Assembly (NCBI RefSeq): GCF_022343685.1
Contig: NZ_CP092123.1
Coordinates: 868,001 to 932,000 of the forward strand
Direction of reading: 5' to 3'
Origin: Marinobacterium sediminicola
Lineage (GTDB): Bacteria; Pseudomonadota; Gammaproteobacteria; Pseudomonadales; Balneatricaceae
DNA length: 64,000 nt
The notes beneath the pieces are model-generated. The model made no database searches. It was not told the DNA's origin and saw nothing but the letters and a program-made list of their open reading frames with translations. The translations under genes were made by a program, and so were the position numbers. Below are positions 1-9,563 of this stretch, piece by piece; within the stretch, counting starts at the first letter, position 1, and every line of letters starts with the position of its first letter.

Positions 1-346
1 AATGTGACAGTGCCAGTGAAACTTCCAGTGTCGCAATTGCCAGCAGCAGCAGGCTGATGGAAAAGGCGGGGAAAAAACTGATCTGGATCGGGTGGTTGAA
101 TTCGGCCAGCACCTGTTCGCGGTAACGCAGGGACTTGAACAGGTAGGTGCAGGTGATGCTCAACAGTACGCACGCGGTGAACACCAGTAACAGACGCCCC
201 ACGATCGGCTCCAGACCAAGACTGTGAGCGGCCTTCTGCCAGCTCAGGGTCAGGCCGCTCAGCCCCATGACACTGGCAAAAAAGGTCACCGGGAAGAAGG
301 GGAGCCAGTGGCTCACCCCGGATTCTGAAGATGATCGCTCCGGCAT
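1..346 (-). CDS. TDT/SLAC1-family anion channel or exporter (partial)
   Basis: Partial gene: the window edge removes the C-terminal part and about 115 N-terminal residues are visible. Three hydrophobic segments are seen (about residues 14-34, 49-71 and 90-112), together with the motifs FFPVTFFASVMGLSG and FNHPIQISFFPAF, which are typical of the tellurite-resistance/dicarboxylate transporter (TehA, Mae1, SLAC1) family of inner-membrane channels. An AAGGAG box lies 6 bases before the ATG, which fixes the start. It lies 60 bp downstream of the RND pump gene on the same strand and may be the last gene of that group. The substrate (tellurite, sulfite, malate or another anion) cannot be told from this fragment. 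Confidence 0.8.
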   Translation of the reverse strand, partial: MPERSSSESGVSHWLPFFPVTFFASVMGLSGLTLSWQKAAHSLGLEPIVGRLLLVFTACVLLSITCTYLFKSLRYREQVLAEFNHPIQISFFPAFSISLLLLAIATLEVSLALSH

Positions 347-406
347 CTCGAGCTCCTTGTGTTATTCAGTTTTGATGACAGGGGGCTGTGGTCTTTTCAG
401 GCCACG

Positions 407-3400
407 TCAGTATTTGATTCTGTAGATCAGTGCATAGAGAACGGGCACCACAACCAGCGTCAGCAAGGTGGCAAAGCCCAGTCCAAACATGATCGTCACG
501 GCAAGAGGACGGAAAAATGCGTCCATCAGCAGAGGCAACATGCCCAGAATGGTTGTCAGGGCCGCCATCGAGACCGGACGTAGTCGGCTTACGGTGGCGT
601 CAACAATAGCATCATGCCAGCTGTACTTTTCCTCGTCATACAGGCGCTTGATCTCCTCCACCAGCACGATGCTGTTTTTGATCAGCATACCGCTCAGACT
701 CAGAACCCCCAGCAACGCGGTAAAGGCAAATGCGGTCTGCATGCTGAGCAGGCCGATCGTAACCCCGATGATCGCCATGGGAACCGTCAGCCAGATGACC
801 AGTGTCTGGCGGACCGAACCGAACAGCAATACGGTAATCACAACCATCGTCAGCAACCCGATGGGAACAAACGCGAACAGCGCCTTGTTTGCATCCTGCT
901 GTGCCTCATATTCGCCACCCCAGCTGAGGCTGTAACCCGGTGGCAAATCTACAGCCTCGGCTCTCGGGCGTACCTGGCTGAAGAGTGCGGCGGCTGTCAG
1001 GCCGCTGTCCGGGTCAGGATCGGCCATGACGGTCAGGGTGCGCTTGCGGTCACGTCGCATGATCAAGGGATCTTCCCAACCGACCTCTATACCCTGTAAT
1101 ACCTGACCAGCATCGACCCATTGTTGCAGGGTTTGGCTGTAAATGGGCAGGGATTCCAGCTGTTCCGGGCTTTGGCGCTGTGCGGCAGGCGGGCGCAGAA
1201 TAACCGGCAGCAGTTGACTGCCATCTCGAATCAGGCCACTGGGCTGGCCTTCGACATTGCGTGCGATGGCCGAGGCAAGATCGGCTTGGGTGATCCCCAG
1301 GCGGCGTCCCTCGGCTTCATCGAAACGCGGGATGATAACCGGTGTTCGCTCGCGCCAGTCATGCCGGATGTTGATCGCCCCCGGGGTCTGATCAAACACG
1401 TCAGTCATCATGGTGTGGCCCAGCTGTCGCAGTACTTCGGCATCAGGGCCGCTGATACGAGCCTCAATTTTTGACTTGGTTGTAGGGCCGATTGAGATCC
1501 GACTCAGTTTGCTCTGTGCCTGTGGATAATGCGTTTGCAGATAGGTTCGCAGTTCAGGTAACAGGCGCTCCAGACTGTCACGGCTATCGGCTTCCACCAG
1601 CAGCTGGGCATAGCTGGCATACTGACGTTCAGGAGCATAGGTGAGCATGAAACGTTCAGCGCCTCGTCCAATGGTGCTGGTGACTTGATGAACCCCTTTC
1701 ATCGCCAGCAGATCCTGTTCAATCTGGCTGATATCGCGTTCGGTGGTACGGATATCGCTGCTCTGAGGCAGCCAGTAATCCACCTGTACCAGTGGCAGTG
1801 TCGCATCTGGAAAAAATCCCTGACGTACATGCTTGAAGCTGATCAGCGAGGTGCCCAGCAGGGCAACAGCCAACAACAGGGTCAGCCAGCGCCACTGCAG
1901 CGCCTGCTTCAGTAAACTGCGGAATAGCTGATAGAACAGGCTTTGGTATGGCTCCCGAGTGGGCGCATCGGCCAGTTGTTCGCGAAACAGGACCGAAGCC
2001 AGAAAGGGGGTAATGGTAATCGCCAGCAGCCAGCTGAGCATGAGCGAAATGCATAGCACCCAGAACAGGCTGCCGGTGAATTCACCGGTCGCATCGGGGG
2101 ACAGGCCAATAGGAGCAAAGGCGGTAATGGAAATCAGCGTGGCGCCCAGCAAGGGCCAGCGAGTATGGCTCACGATACGTATTGCGGCTTCCAGTCTTGA
2201 GTAGCCCCGCTGAAGGTTGATCAGTATGCCCTCGGTGATGACGATCGCATTATCGACGAGCATGCCCAAAGCGATGATCAACGCACCCAGAGATACCCGG
2301 TGCAGGCTGATCGAGGCCATGTTCATGATGATGAACGTTCCCAGAATGGTGAGCAGCAGTACCAGACTCATCAGTAAACCCGAACGGGCACCCATGGTGA
2401 TTAACAGCACCAGCACCACAATCGCGATGGCCTGCGCCAGGCTGATCAGGAAGTCATTGACCGATACGTCCACGTGGTGGGGCTGGTCATAGATGGTATC
2501 CAGCATCATGCCGACCGGCAGACGATAGTCCAGCTCTGCCAGTCGGGCCTTAACGGCCTTGCCCACATCAACCACATTGACACCTGACATAAAGGAAACA
2601 CCGAGCGTAAGTGCCGGCTGACCATTAAAACGGTAGAGATGGGTTGGGGGCTCGGCGTAATCCAGATAGACCCGGGCGACATCACTGAGATAGACCAGCC
2701 GGCCACCGGTTTGGCCCAACAGCAGATCGTTGAGCTGCTCGGCTGAAGTAGCAGTGCCTTCCGGGGCGATGCGCAACCGATCCCCGTTCAGGCGGATGCT
2801 GCCCGCATTGCTGATCAGACTCTGGGAGTTGATCGCAAGTTGAATCATCTGCGGCGAAACCTGCATCGCGGCCATTCGGTTGCGGTCAACTTCGACGATG
2901 ATCTGTTGCTGATGCTTGCCTCCGATAATCACCTTGCTGACGCCATCGACCAGCACCAGCTCGCGACGTAAAAAGTCAGCGTGGTCGGCCAGGGCTCGAT
3001 AGCCAAAGCCTTCGCCCGTCAAGGCCAGGAAAATGCCGTAGACATCACCGAAGTCATCATTAATCTGAATCGGACCAACCCCTGGGGGCAGTTTCGGCTT
3101 CAGATCATTGAGCTTACGTCGCATTTCGTCCCAGATCTGACGAAGTTCCTGCTCACGGTAGGTACTTTTCATCGTCACCATGATCTGGGCGAGTCCGGCG
3201 GACGAGATCGAATCCAGAGTGTCTACCTGGGCCAGCTGCTGGATAGCCATTTCGACAGGAAGGGTAACCTCCTCCTCGACCTCCTGCGCAGAAGCACCCG
3301 GATAGGGAACGGCGATGATCGCCTCCTTGACGGTAAACTCGGGGTCTTCAAGCTGTCCCAGGCCGAAAAAGGAGATAATGCCGCCGGCCAGCAACAGCAG

Positions 3401-3454
3401 AATACACATCCAGCTGACCACCCGCTGGCGGATGGCATATTCGGTCAGATTCAT
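407..3454 (-). CDS. RND efflux pump inner-membrane permease (AcrB family)
   Basis: A 1015-residue protein of the resistance-nodulation-division family, the proton-driven inner-membrane part of a tripartite exporter. The N-terminal helix is followed by the periplasmic PN1 start (FTVKEAIIAVPYPGAS), a helix bundle from about residue 335, and the duplicated second half. The TM4 proton-relay segment reads LGMLVDNAIVITE (about 396-408): it has one Asp (401) with Asn next to it, where AcrB has two Asp. TM10 keeps a Lys in GMLIKNSIVLVEE. The gene follows the membrane-fusion gene by 11 bases and has a GGAGACAGGG box. No outer-membrane channel gene is adjacent, so a shared TolC-type partner is inferred. 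The substrate is unknown. Confidence 0.93.
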   Translation of the reverse strand: MNLTEYAIRQRVVSWMCILLLLAGGIISFFGLGQLEDPEFTVKEAIIAVPYPGASAQEVEEEVTLPVEMAIQQLAQVDTLDSISSAGLAQIMVTMKSTYREQELRQIWDEMRRKLNDLKPKLPPGVGPIQINDDFGDVYGIFLALTGEGFGYRALADHADFLRRELVLVDGVSKVIIGGKHQQQIIVEVDRNRMAAMQVSPQMIQLAINSQSLISNAGSIRLNGDRLRIAPEGTATSAEQLNDLLLGQTGGRLVYLSDVARVYLDYAEPPTHLYRFNGQPALTLGVSFMSGVNVVDVGKAVKARLAELDYRLPVGMMLDTIYDQPHHVDVSVNDFLISLAQAIAIVVLVLLITMGARSGLLMSLVLLLTILGTFIIMNMASISLHRVSLGALIIALGMLVDNAIVITEGILINLQRGYSRLEAAIRIVSHTRWPLLGATLISITAFAPIGLSPDATGEFTGSLFWVLCISLMLSWLLAITITPFLASVLFREQLADAPTREPYQSLFYQLFRSLLKQALQWRWLTLLLAVALLGTSLISFKHVRQGFFPDATLPLVQVDYWLPQSSDIRTTERDISQIEQDLLAMKGVHQVTSTIGRGAERFMLTYAPERQYASYAQLLVEADSRDSLERLLPELRTYLQTHYPQAQSKLSRISIGPTTKSKIEARISGPDAEVLRQLGHTMMTDVFDQTPGAINIRHDWRERTPVIIPRFDEAEGRRLGITQADLASAIARNVEGQPSGLIRDGSQLLPVILRPPAAQRQSPEQLESLPIYSQTLQQWVDAGQVLQGIEVGWEDPLIMRRDRKRTLTVMADPDPDSGLTAAALFSQVRPRAEAVDLPPGYSLSWGGEYEAQQDANKALFAFVPIGLLTMVVITVLLFGSVRQTLVIWLTVPMAIIGVTIGLLSMQTAFAFTALLGVLSLSGMLIKNSIVLVEEIKRLYDEEKYSWHDAIVDATVSRLRPVSMAALTTILGMLPLLMDAFFRPLAVTIMFGLGFATLLTLVVVPVLYALIYRIKY

Positions 3455-3466
3455 CCCTGTCTCCGT

Positions 3467-4555
3467 TTAGAGGCCGCGTTCCTGAGGGATAGGATGTAGT
3501 TTCATCCCCTCCCGCACCTGACTGACTCCTGCCATGACCAGTTGATCGCCGGTTTGCAGATCGCCGTTAACCAGAATGTGGTTTCCACGAATCTGCACCG
3601 GGGTTACTTCCAGTCGACGGGCCCGATTCTCGGCATCCAGCCGCCATACCCAATGCTGTTGCTCATGCATGAAAACAGCACTGACAGGAACCGGTACCCC
3701 CTTGATTTCAATAGGCTGCAGCAGTGGCGCCAGATCCACGGTCAGTTCAACACTCATGCCGGAATGAGCAGGGAAAACCTCCGGTTGTGGCATACGGAAC
3801 ACCACTTCGTAGGTGCGGGTACTCACATCAGAGACCGACTCATGTTCGGCATAACAGGCCGTGAACTCATGTTTCGGATGTGCAGTAAAGCGAACTTGAC
3901 CACAGATATTGCCATCGGGCTGTAGTTCAGGACGCAGGCGACTGATGATCGATTCGGGGACACCGAAGCGGATATCCAGTTGACGCTCGTCCTGCAGCAG
4001 CAGGACCGGTTGCTGGGCCTGAACCTGCTGGAAGTTCTCGGTCTGCAGTCTCGAAACGGTACCGCTGAACGGTGCATGTAACCGTGTATAACTGAGGTTG
4101 TCGCGGGCAATTTCGAGCGCCGCTCGTGCCGCCTTGAGTTCGGCGCGGGCTTCATCGAGGCTGACTTCTGAAGTGTAATTGCGTGATAGCAGGGATTGTT
4201 GCTGGTCGAAGCGTATTTGAGCCAGCTCGAATCGAGCCTCACGCTCAGTCAGAATTCGACGAAAATCGGTGCTGTCCAGTTGTGCAAGCAGATCGCCCTG
4301 TTTGACCTCCAGCCCTGCCTGAGCCGGAAGCAATTCGAGGGTGCCGGGTACCCTGAAGGCCAGAGTGGCGCTGCGCCATGCCTCAACAGTGGCGGGAAAT
4401 TGGCGCTGCAGCCCCGTGTCGATATCGGGCACCACAAACAGGCTGGCCGGGCGAGATTGCTCCTTGACCGGTGCGTTTTCGGGAGCAGGGCCGCAGCCGC
4501 TTAACAGCAGCACCAACAGGATTGCAGAAGGGAAGAGGCACTTCCGTATGCGCAT
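3467..4555 (-). CDS. RND efflux membrane fusion lipoprotein (HlyD/AcrA family)
   Basis: A 362-residue periplasmic adaptor. The N-terminal signal sequence ends in a lipobox, LLSGC with Cys21, so the mature protein should be lipid-anchored. Next come a biotinyl-lipoyl-like half motif (GTLELLPAQAGLEVKQGDLLAQLD split around a hairpin), an alpha-helical hairpin about residues 100-155, the second lipoyl half (YTRLHAPFSGTVSRL) and beta-barrel/MP domains. It bridges the RND permease to an outer-membrane channel. It starts 3 bases after the trmO stop and is followed closely by the permease gene, so the three are very probably cotranscribed. Confidence 0.92.
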   Translation of the reverse strand: MRIRKCLFPSAILLVLLLSGCGPAPENAPVKEQSRPASLFVVPDIDTGLQRQFPATVEAWRSATLAFRVPGTLELLPAQAGLEVKQGDLLAQLDSTDFRRILTEREARFELAQIRFDQQQSLLSRNYTSEVSLDEARAELKAARAALEIARDNLSYTRLHAPFSGTVSRLQTENFQQVQAQQPVLLLQDERQLDIRFGVPESIISRLRPELQPDGNICGQVRFTAHPKHEFTACYAEHESVSDVSTRTYEVVFRMPQPEVFPAHSGMSVELTVDLAPLLQPIEIKGVPVPVSAVFMHEQQHWVWRLDAENRARRLEVTPVQIRGNHILVNGDLQTGDQLVMAGVSQVREGMKLHPIPQERGL

Positions 4556-4558
4556 GGT

Positions 4559-5278
4559 TCAGAGCTCCATGTTGGGTTCAATGCTAATGACGTCGATCTG
4601 TTCTTGAGTGATGCGGAAACGGATATTCTGGCCATAGAGGCTGATGCCGTAGACCCGTTCACTGTCCTCTTTCTTATAGGCTGGACGGGGGTCACAACTC
4701 AGAATTTCACTGATCTGGCGTGCCAAGGGCTGATTCAGATCCCGGCTAAGCTGTTCACAGCTTTTGGCGGCGGAAGGGCTGAATACCACTGGTTGCTGAA
4801 GACGTTCGATTTTGGACGCCAGACTGAATTCCGCATCCGGCAGACTGTCCGAATAGGGCAGATAGGGCTTGATATCCAGAATAGGGGTGCCATTGAGCAG
4901 GTCAGCACCCTCAATGTCCAGTTTTATGCTGTCATGTTCGCAGCGGATGTCGATCAGGCGAACACAGGATAATCCTATGGGGTTGGGCCTGAAAGGGGAC
5001 CGTGTCGCAAAGACCCCCAGACGCTGGTTGCCACCGAGGCGAGGTGGTCGCACGGTTGGACTCCACCCCTTGTCGGCGGTCGCGCTGAACAGAAACACCA
5101 GCCAGATATGGGAGCAATGCTCGAGGCCACGTACAGCATCCGCATTCGCATAGGGCGGTACAAGCTCCACTTCGGCACGAATGGACGCCAGGCCTGGCTG
5201 GCGCGGGATGCCGAATTTCTCATCGAAAGGGCTGTGGATATAACCAATTGCTTGCATCGGGAACTGGGGCTGACTCAT
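4559..5278 (-). CDS. trmO: tRNA (N6-threonylcarbamoyladenosine(37)-N6)-methyltransferase TrmO
   Basis: A 239-residue protein of the TsaA/YaeB family that uses S-adenosylmethionine to methylate t6A37 of ACY-decoding tRNA-Thr. The family core is seen at the start: IGYIHSPFDEKFGIPRQPGL at about 11-30, then GLEHCSHIWLVFLF and RSPFRPNPIGLS, the SAM-binding beta-barrel motifs. Length matches E. coli TrmO (235). It is the first gene of a minus-strand group with the RND adaptor and pump. A TATACT-like -10 lies about 30 bases upstream, between this gene and the Na/Pi gene. Confidence 0.93.
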   Translation of the reverse strand: MSQPQFPMQAIGYIHSPFDEKFGIPRQPGLASIRAEVELVPPYANADAVRGLEHCSHIWLVFLFSATADKGWSPTVRPPRLGGNQRLGVFATRSPFRPNPIGLSCVRLIDIRCEHDSIKLDIEGADLLNGTPILDIKPYLPYSDSLPDAEFSLASKIERLQQPVVFSPSAAKSCEQLSRDLNQPLARQISEILSCDPRPAYKKEDSERVYGISLYGQNIRFRITQEQIDVISIEPNMEL

Positions 5279-5318
5279 TTGCTGCTCCGCTGGGTTAGCT
5301 GAAGCGCAGTATATCCTA

Positions 5319-6950
5319 TCAGTCCTGCTCCAGCAGCGGTGCCCTGTGTTGTACCGGTGTCGTGCTGCTCCAGTAGCGTGATGCTTTCTCGGCCTGCTCG
5401 GCCAGGCGGTGAATATGACTCAGTGCATCCAGCAGTTGCACTGAGTCAGCCGGCGTCAACTGACGGGAAATTGTCTGGTCAAGCAGGCCGCTTTTGAGAT
5501 GCTGGTATTCCCGTTCCATCTCGCGTTTCATCTGATGCGTTTCATAGCCTTGAATGGCCATGTCATCGCGGACTTCGCAGGCATCGATCAAGTGAACAAC
5601 CGCCTGTTGATAATCATGGACGTTGGAGCGAATGCCTGACTCCTGCAGCTGTTCGAACACCGGGTAGTACTCGGGCAGTCGAGCTGCAAGCCGAGCCATT
5701 TCGTTGAAGTAACGGGCAACGCGCAATGATATTGGCAGGGTTTCGCTGATTTCGACGCTGAGGTTCTGCCGAGCCAGTTCCTGGTTGAATTCACCGATGC
5801 TACTGACCAGCTGGTTCAGACTTTCATATTGCTGTTGCAAGCGCTCGGCAGCCCCTCGTTCTGCACTGATGGCTTCTCGAGCCATACGGCTGCAAATGCG
5901 GCTCACCCGAGCCAACTCCATATTGATTGCCTCTACCGCCAGAGATGGGGTGGTCAGTATGTTGCTGTCCAGATAACGGGGCTTGGCTTCGCTTTCCTCC
6001 AGGGTGCGAAAACGTTTCTTTAAAAATGCCACCATTCGGTCAGTCAGGGGCCACATCAACAAGACGCCAGCGATATTGAACAGGGTATGGAACAGGGCCA
6101 GCAGCGCGACCAGGTCGAATGCCGAAGGGTCCAGTTGGTTGAGCAGGCCACCCAGTGTTACCAGTAGTACCAAACCGACCAGGCCGGTCAGCAGGTTGAA
6201 CAGCACGTGAGCCGCCGAGATGCGCTTGGCGTTAGGTGTGGCGCCGATGGAAGCCAGCAGCGCGGTGGTCGTGGTGCCGACATTGGCACCGATCACCAGC
6301 GCGGCGGCAGCGGCCAGAGAGATACTTTCGGTATGTACCAGAGACAGGGCAATCGCAATAACCGCGGCTGAGGCCTGCATCAGGAAGGTCAGCACTATGC
6401 CCGCAACGACAAAGAGTGCCAATGCCAGCGGCCCGGCTCCCAGTTCAGCCAGCGGAACGGAATTACTCAGGCCATCAAAGCTGGCACGAAGGAAGTCGAG
6501 GCCGATGAAGAAAATGCCAAAACCGGCAATGGCAGTCCCTATGTGTGCCCGTCGGCTGTTGCCGCCGCTGACGCGAAGCACCATGCCGGCACCAATCAGA
6601 GGCAGGGCAAAGGCGCTGATCTTGAACTTGAAACCAATCAAGGCGACCAGCCAGCCCACCATGGTAGTGCCGATATTGCTGCCATAGATGATCGAAACCG
6701 ACTGAGCCAGCGACAGCAAACCGGCGTTGACAAAGCCCAACGTGGCGACAGTGACGGCACTGGATGACTGTACAAGAGCAGTGATAAGGGCACCTGATAC
6801 CACACCTTTCAGTCTTGAGCCGGTGGCATGCTCCAGCGCGGCCTTGAGTGAGCGACCTGCGGCCTGCTTGAGACCATTGGTCAACAGCTGCATCCCGAGC
6901 AGGAACAGTCCTATGCCGCCAAAAAGCTGTCCCAGCATTTCCAGTGTCAT
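5319..6950 (-). CDS. Na/Pi cotransporter II-related family protein with PhoU-like tail
   Basis: A 543-residue inner-membrane protein. The N-terminal half holds the two inverted PNaS repeats that mark the family: ALVQSSSAVTVATLGF at about 59-74 and FLMQASAAVIAIALSL near 190-205, each in a run of membrane segments. The C-terminal half (from about 340) is soluble, mostly helical and PhoU-like. Members (YjbB, NptA) move phosphate, often outward. A GGGA box precedes the ATG by 9 bases. It stands alone, between the mod operon and trmO. Direction of transport is not shown by the sequence. Confidence 0.88.
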   Translation of the reverse strand: MTLEMLGQLFGGIGLFLLGMQLLTNGLKQAAGRSLKAALEHATGSRLKGVVSGALITALVQSSSAVTVATLGFVNAGLLSLAQSVSIIYGSNIGTTMVGWLVALIGFKFKISAFALPLIGAGMVLRVSGGNSRRAHIGTAIAGFGIFFIGLDFLRASFDGLSNSVPLAELGAGPLALALFVVAGIVLTFLMQASAAVIAIALSLVHTESISLAAAAALVIGANVGTTTTALLASIGATPNAKRISAAHVLFNLLTGLVGLVLLVTLGGLLNQLDPSAFDLVALLALFHTLFNIAGVLLMWPLTDRMVAFLKKRFRTLEESEAKPRYLDSNILTTPSLAVEAINMELARVSRICSRMAREAISAERGAAERLQQQYESLNQLVSSIGEFNQELARQNLSVEISETLPISLRVARYFNEMARLAARLPEYYPVFEQLQESGIRSNVHDYQQAVVHLIDACEVRDDMAIQGYETHQMKREMEREYQHLKSGLLDQTISRQLTPADSVQLLDALSHIHRLAEQAEKASRYWSSTTPVQHRAPLLEQD

Positions 6951-7044
6951 TCCCTTAGCATCTCCCTTGATTGTTGTCTCAAAATTAGCAGAGCATTAGG
7001 TGCAGGTCGAGCAAGTGTTTGTCGCAAAAGTGATTTTCAGGTTT

Positions 7045-8115
7045 TCAATATTCAACGGCAACGGATTTCACCAGAGCCCAAAGTTGAAGACCCGGTCGCA
7101 AGTCCAGTTCTTCCAGTGCGCGGTGGCTGATGCTGACCGGCAGAGCATGACGGCCAAAACGGACCTGAATACAGGGACGGTCAGGATCGGGATGCTCGAT
7201 ATTCGTGATGGTCACCGGTAACTGGTTCTGCAGGCTGGTACCGGAGAGAGGCTGCAGTGACAGGGCTATATCTTCAGCCTGAAGGCTCAGCGTCAAGGGT
7301 GTTCCGGGAGTATGCGTAGCGCCTGCTATCCAGATCGGGGGCAGATCCTCTTCAATAAGAATGGCGGTCATCCGGCTCCGGACATCAAGATTGCATACGC
7401 GTCCGCGCAGCAGTGCGCGGTTGCTCAATTGAGGAATGCAGCCTTGCTGACCGAAAAGGGTAGCAGGGTCTCCTTCGGCGATCACTCTTCCCTGTTGCAG
7501 GCAAACCATATGATTTGCCAGTCTCAAAACCTCGTCGACCGCGTGAGTCACATACAGCACAGGCAGGGAGTGACTCTGCTGAAGCTGTTCAATCAAGGCC
7601 ATAATCAACAGGCGTGATTCCTGGTCGAGTGCACTCAGGGGCTCGTCCAGCAAGAGCAGCCGCGGGCGACTAAGCAGGGCGCGGGCCAGCGCAACGCGCT
7701 GTTTTTGACCGCCAGACAGGGTTGCAGGCTTTTGTCTGAGCAGGGGGCCCAGTTGCAACTGTTCGATCAGAAGGGCCTTGTCCAGTTGAACACCCAGGCG
7801 CCGATAGGGGGTAGCGAAGTTGAGATTGTCCTGCACGTTCAGGTGGGGAAATAACCGGGCATCCTGAAAGACCATGCCGATATTGCGCTGTTCAGGCGGT
7901 ATAAAAGTACCCCGATCACAGTCCTGCCAGCAATCGTTCCCGAAGCGGATGACGCCCTGTTGTGCTGGCTCCAGGCCGGACAGCAATCGCATCAGGGTGG
8001 ATTTGCCGCATCCGGAGGGGCCAAAGAGCGCGGTGATGCCCTGGCAGGCCAGCTGCAATTCAACTTCAAGTTCAAAGGTCGAATAACGGTGCTGCAGCGA
8101 GAGGGACAGACTCAT
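7045..8115 (-). CDS. modC: Molybdate ABC transporter ATP-binding protein ModC
   Basis: A 356-residue ATPase. Walker A (GPSGCGKST, about 33-41), signature LSGGQKQRVALARAL and Walker B with D-loop (LLLLDEPLSALD) are all intact. The C-terminal region from about 290 is a TOBE/Mop domain, which binds molybdate in ModC proteins and separates it from other importer ATPases. Its start overlaps the modB stop by 4 bases, so translation is coupled. Length equals the usual ModC (352-360). Confidence 0.95.
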   Translation of the reverse strand: MSLSLSLQHRYSTFELEVELQLACQGITALFGPSGCGKSTLMRLLSGLEPAQQGVIRFGNDCWQDCDRGTFIPPEQRNIGMVFQDARLFPHLNVQDNLNFATPYRRLGVQLDKALLIEQLQLGPLLRQKPATLSGGQKQRVALARALLSRPRLLLLDEPLSALDQESRLLIMALIEQLQQSHSLPVLYVTHAVDEVLRLANHMVCLQQGRVIAEGDPATLFGQQGCIPQLSNRALLRGRVCNLDVRSRMTAILIEEDLPPIWIAGATHTPGTPLTLSLQAEDIALSLQPLSGTSLQNQLPVTITNIEHPDPDRPCIQVRFGRHALPVSISHRALEELDLRPGLQLWALVKSVAVEY

Positions 8116-8798
8116 CGAATCACCTCTGTGCGTTGACGATGATTGATGCTGTAAAGCACCAGCAGCAAACTAACGGAAAACAGCAGTAGCCCACCCGCCA
8201 GCCAGTGAGCCCGGCCGTAATCGAGGGTTTCCACGTGATCGTAAAGAGCGATCGACAGGACCTGGGTGCTGCCCGGGATATTGCCGCCGATCATCAGTAC
8301 CACACCGAACTCGCCGACCGTATGCGCGAAGCCCAGCGTGACAGCCGTCAGAAAACTGCGTCGACACAGTGGCAGCACGATGCGCCTGAAACAGGACCAG
8401 CGTCCGGCACCCAGTGAGCGTGCCGCCTGCAGCATGCCTTGATCCAGTTGCTCGAAGCCGCCTTGTAAAGGCTGAACAACAAACGGCAGGGAATAGAGAA
8501 CGGAACCGATCAACAAACCGGTGAACGTAAAAGCCAGCCCCGAGCCCGTAAGCCATTGCCAGGGCGCACCCAAAGCACCGTCCGGAGCGAATGCCAATAA
8601 CAGGTAGAAGCCGAGTACCGTCGGCGGCAGTATCAATGGCAGGGCTACCAATGCTTCGGGTATCACTTTCCAGCGGTGGCGGGTATTCGCCAGCCACCAG
8701 GCGAACGGCGTGCCGAGCAGCAGCAGAATGATGGTTGTCAGACTCGCCAGTTGCAGCGTCAGCCAAAGAGCGGTCAGGTCCTGTTCAGTGGGCAGCAT
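8112..8798 (-). CDS. modB: Molybdate ABC transporter permease ModB
   Basis: A 228-residue inner-membrane permease with about five hydrophobic segments and the EAA loop (AARSLGAGRWSCFRRIVLPL) that docks on ModC. I use the ATG at 8798 and not the upstream in-frame ATG at 8813: an AAGGAG box lies 6 bases before 8798, and the upstream codon would put that box inside the gene. The 5' end overlaps the end of modA by 14 bases. It forms the import channel with ModA and ModC. Confidence 0.94.
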   Translation of the reverse strand: MLPTEQDLTALWLTLQLASLTTIILLLLGTPFAWWLANTRHRWKVIPEALVALPLILPPTVLGFYLLLAFAPDGALGAPWQWLTGSGLAFTFTGLLIGSVLYSLPFVVQPLQGGFEQLDQGMLQAARSLGAGRWSCFRRIVLPLCRRSFLTAVTLGFAHTVGEFGVVLMIGGNIPGSTQVLSIALYDHVETLDYGRAHWLAGGLLLFSVSLLLVLYSINHRQRTEVIR

Positions 8799-9531
8799 GG
8801 TTGGCTCCTTCAATGGAGATATAGCCGCTTTGTGTGATCAGCTCTTGTGCGGGTTCCGAGTGCAGAAACTCGATGAAGCGCTCAGCAAGCGGGTTGCCGG
8901 CACTGCGCCGCAACCGGATTAATTGCTGCTCAACCGGTAGATGCAGTCGTGGGTCAACTGGGGCCCATTGTGAGGCGGGAATATTCTGCTGAATCAGTAA
9001 GGCTTGAGCCACCAACCCCTGACTGACGTTACCACTGTGGATAAATTGGAATGCCTGGGCGATGTTGCTGCCTTGAATGACTCGGATATCGTTCCATCGA
9101 CCGATGGCGGTCAGGGCCTGTTGTGCAGCCAGACCGTAGGGGGCCGTGCGAGGGTTGGCGATGGCAAGAGCCCCTGAGCTCAGGTCGGCAATTGATACCG
9201 GCTGTCCTGCCGGCTGCCAAAGTGCCAGTTGGCCGGTGGCATAGGTCATGCGGCTGCCGGGGAGACCGAGTCCCTCCCGCTCCAATCGCTCTGGCCGAAC
9301 CCGGTCAGCAGCGAAAAAGATATCGAAGGGAGCGCCTTGATGAATCTGGGTATAGAGCATGCCCGTCGATGCACTGCTGATGGTGATGTCGTGTTCGTGC
9401 CGAGGATCAAAAAGTGCGACCAGCTGTTCCAGCGGACGCTTGAAGTTGGCGGCGACGGCCAGGTTGAGGCCGTCGGCCAGAGCAAGGCTCGGCAGCAGCA
9501 GGCAAAGCGCGCAGAGCAGGCGTGTGAACAT
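8785..9531 (-). CDS. modA: Molybdate-binding periplasmic protein ModA
   Basis: A 248-residue solute-binding protein. A signal peptide ends near residue 19 (LALA|DG). The mature start LNLAVAANFKRPLEQL and the segment SSASTGMLYTQIHQGAPFDIFFAAD are typical of the ModA family, whose Ser residues bind the oxyanion. It is the first gene of modA-modB-modC. Only 32 bases separate it from the end of comF, so the operon may be read through from comF or have a short promoter inside that gene. No ModE regulator gene is present in the window. Confidence 0.94.
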   Translation of the reverse strand: MFTRLLCALCLLLPSLALADGLNLAVAANFKRPLEQLVALFDPRHEHDITISSASTGMLYTQIHQGAPFDIFFAADRVRPERLEREGLGLPGSRMTYATGQLALWQPAGQPVSIADLSSGALAIANPRTAPYGLAAQQALTAIGRWNDIRVIQGSNIAQAFQFIHSGNVSQGLVAQALLIQQNIPASQWAPVDPRLHLPVEQQLIRLRRSAGNPLAERFIEFLHSEPAQELITQSGYISIEGANHAAH

Positions 9532-9563
9532 GTGCTTCCCTGACGTTGCGATGGCATTTCAAT

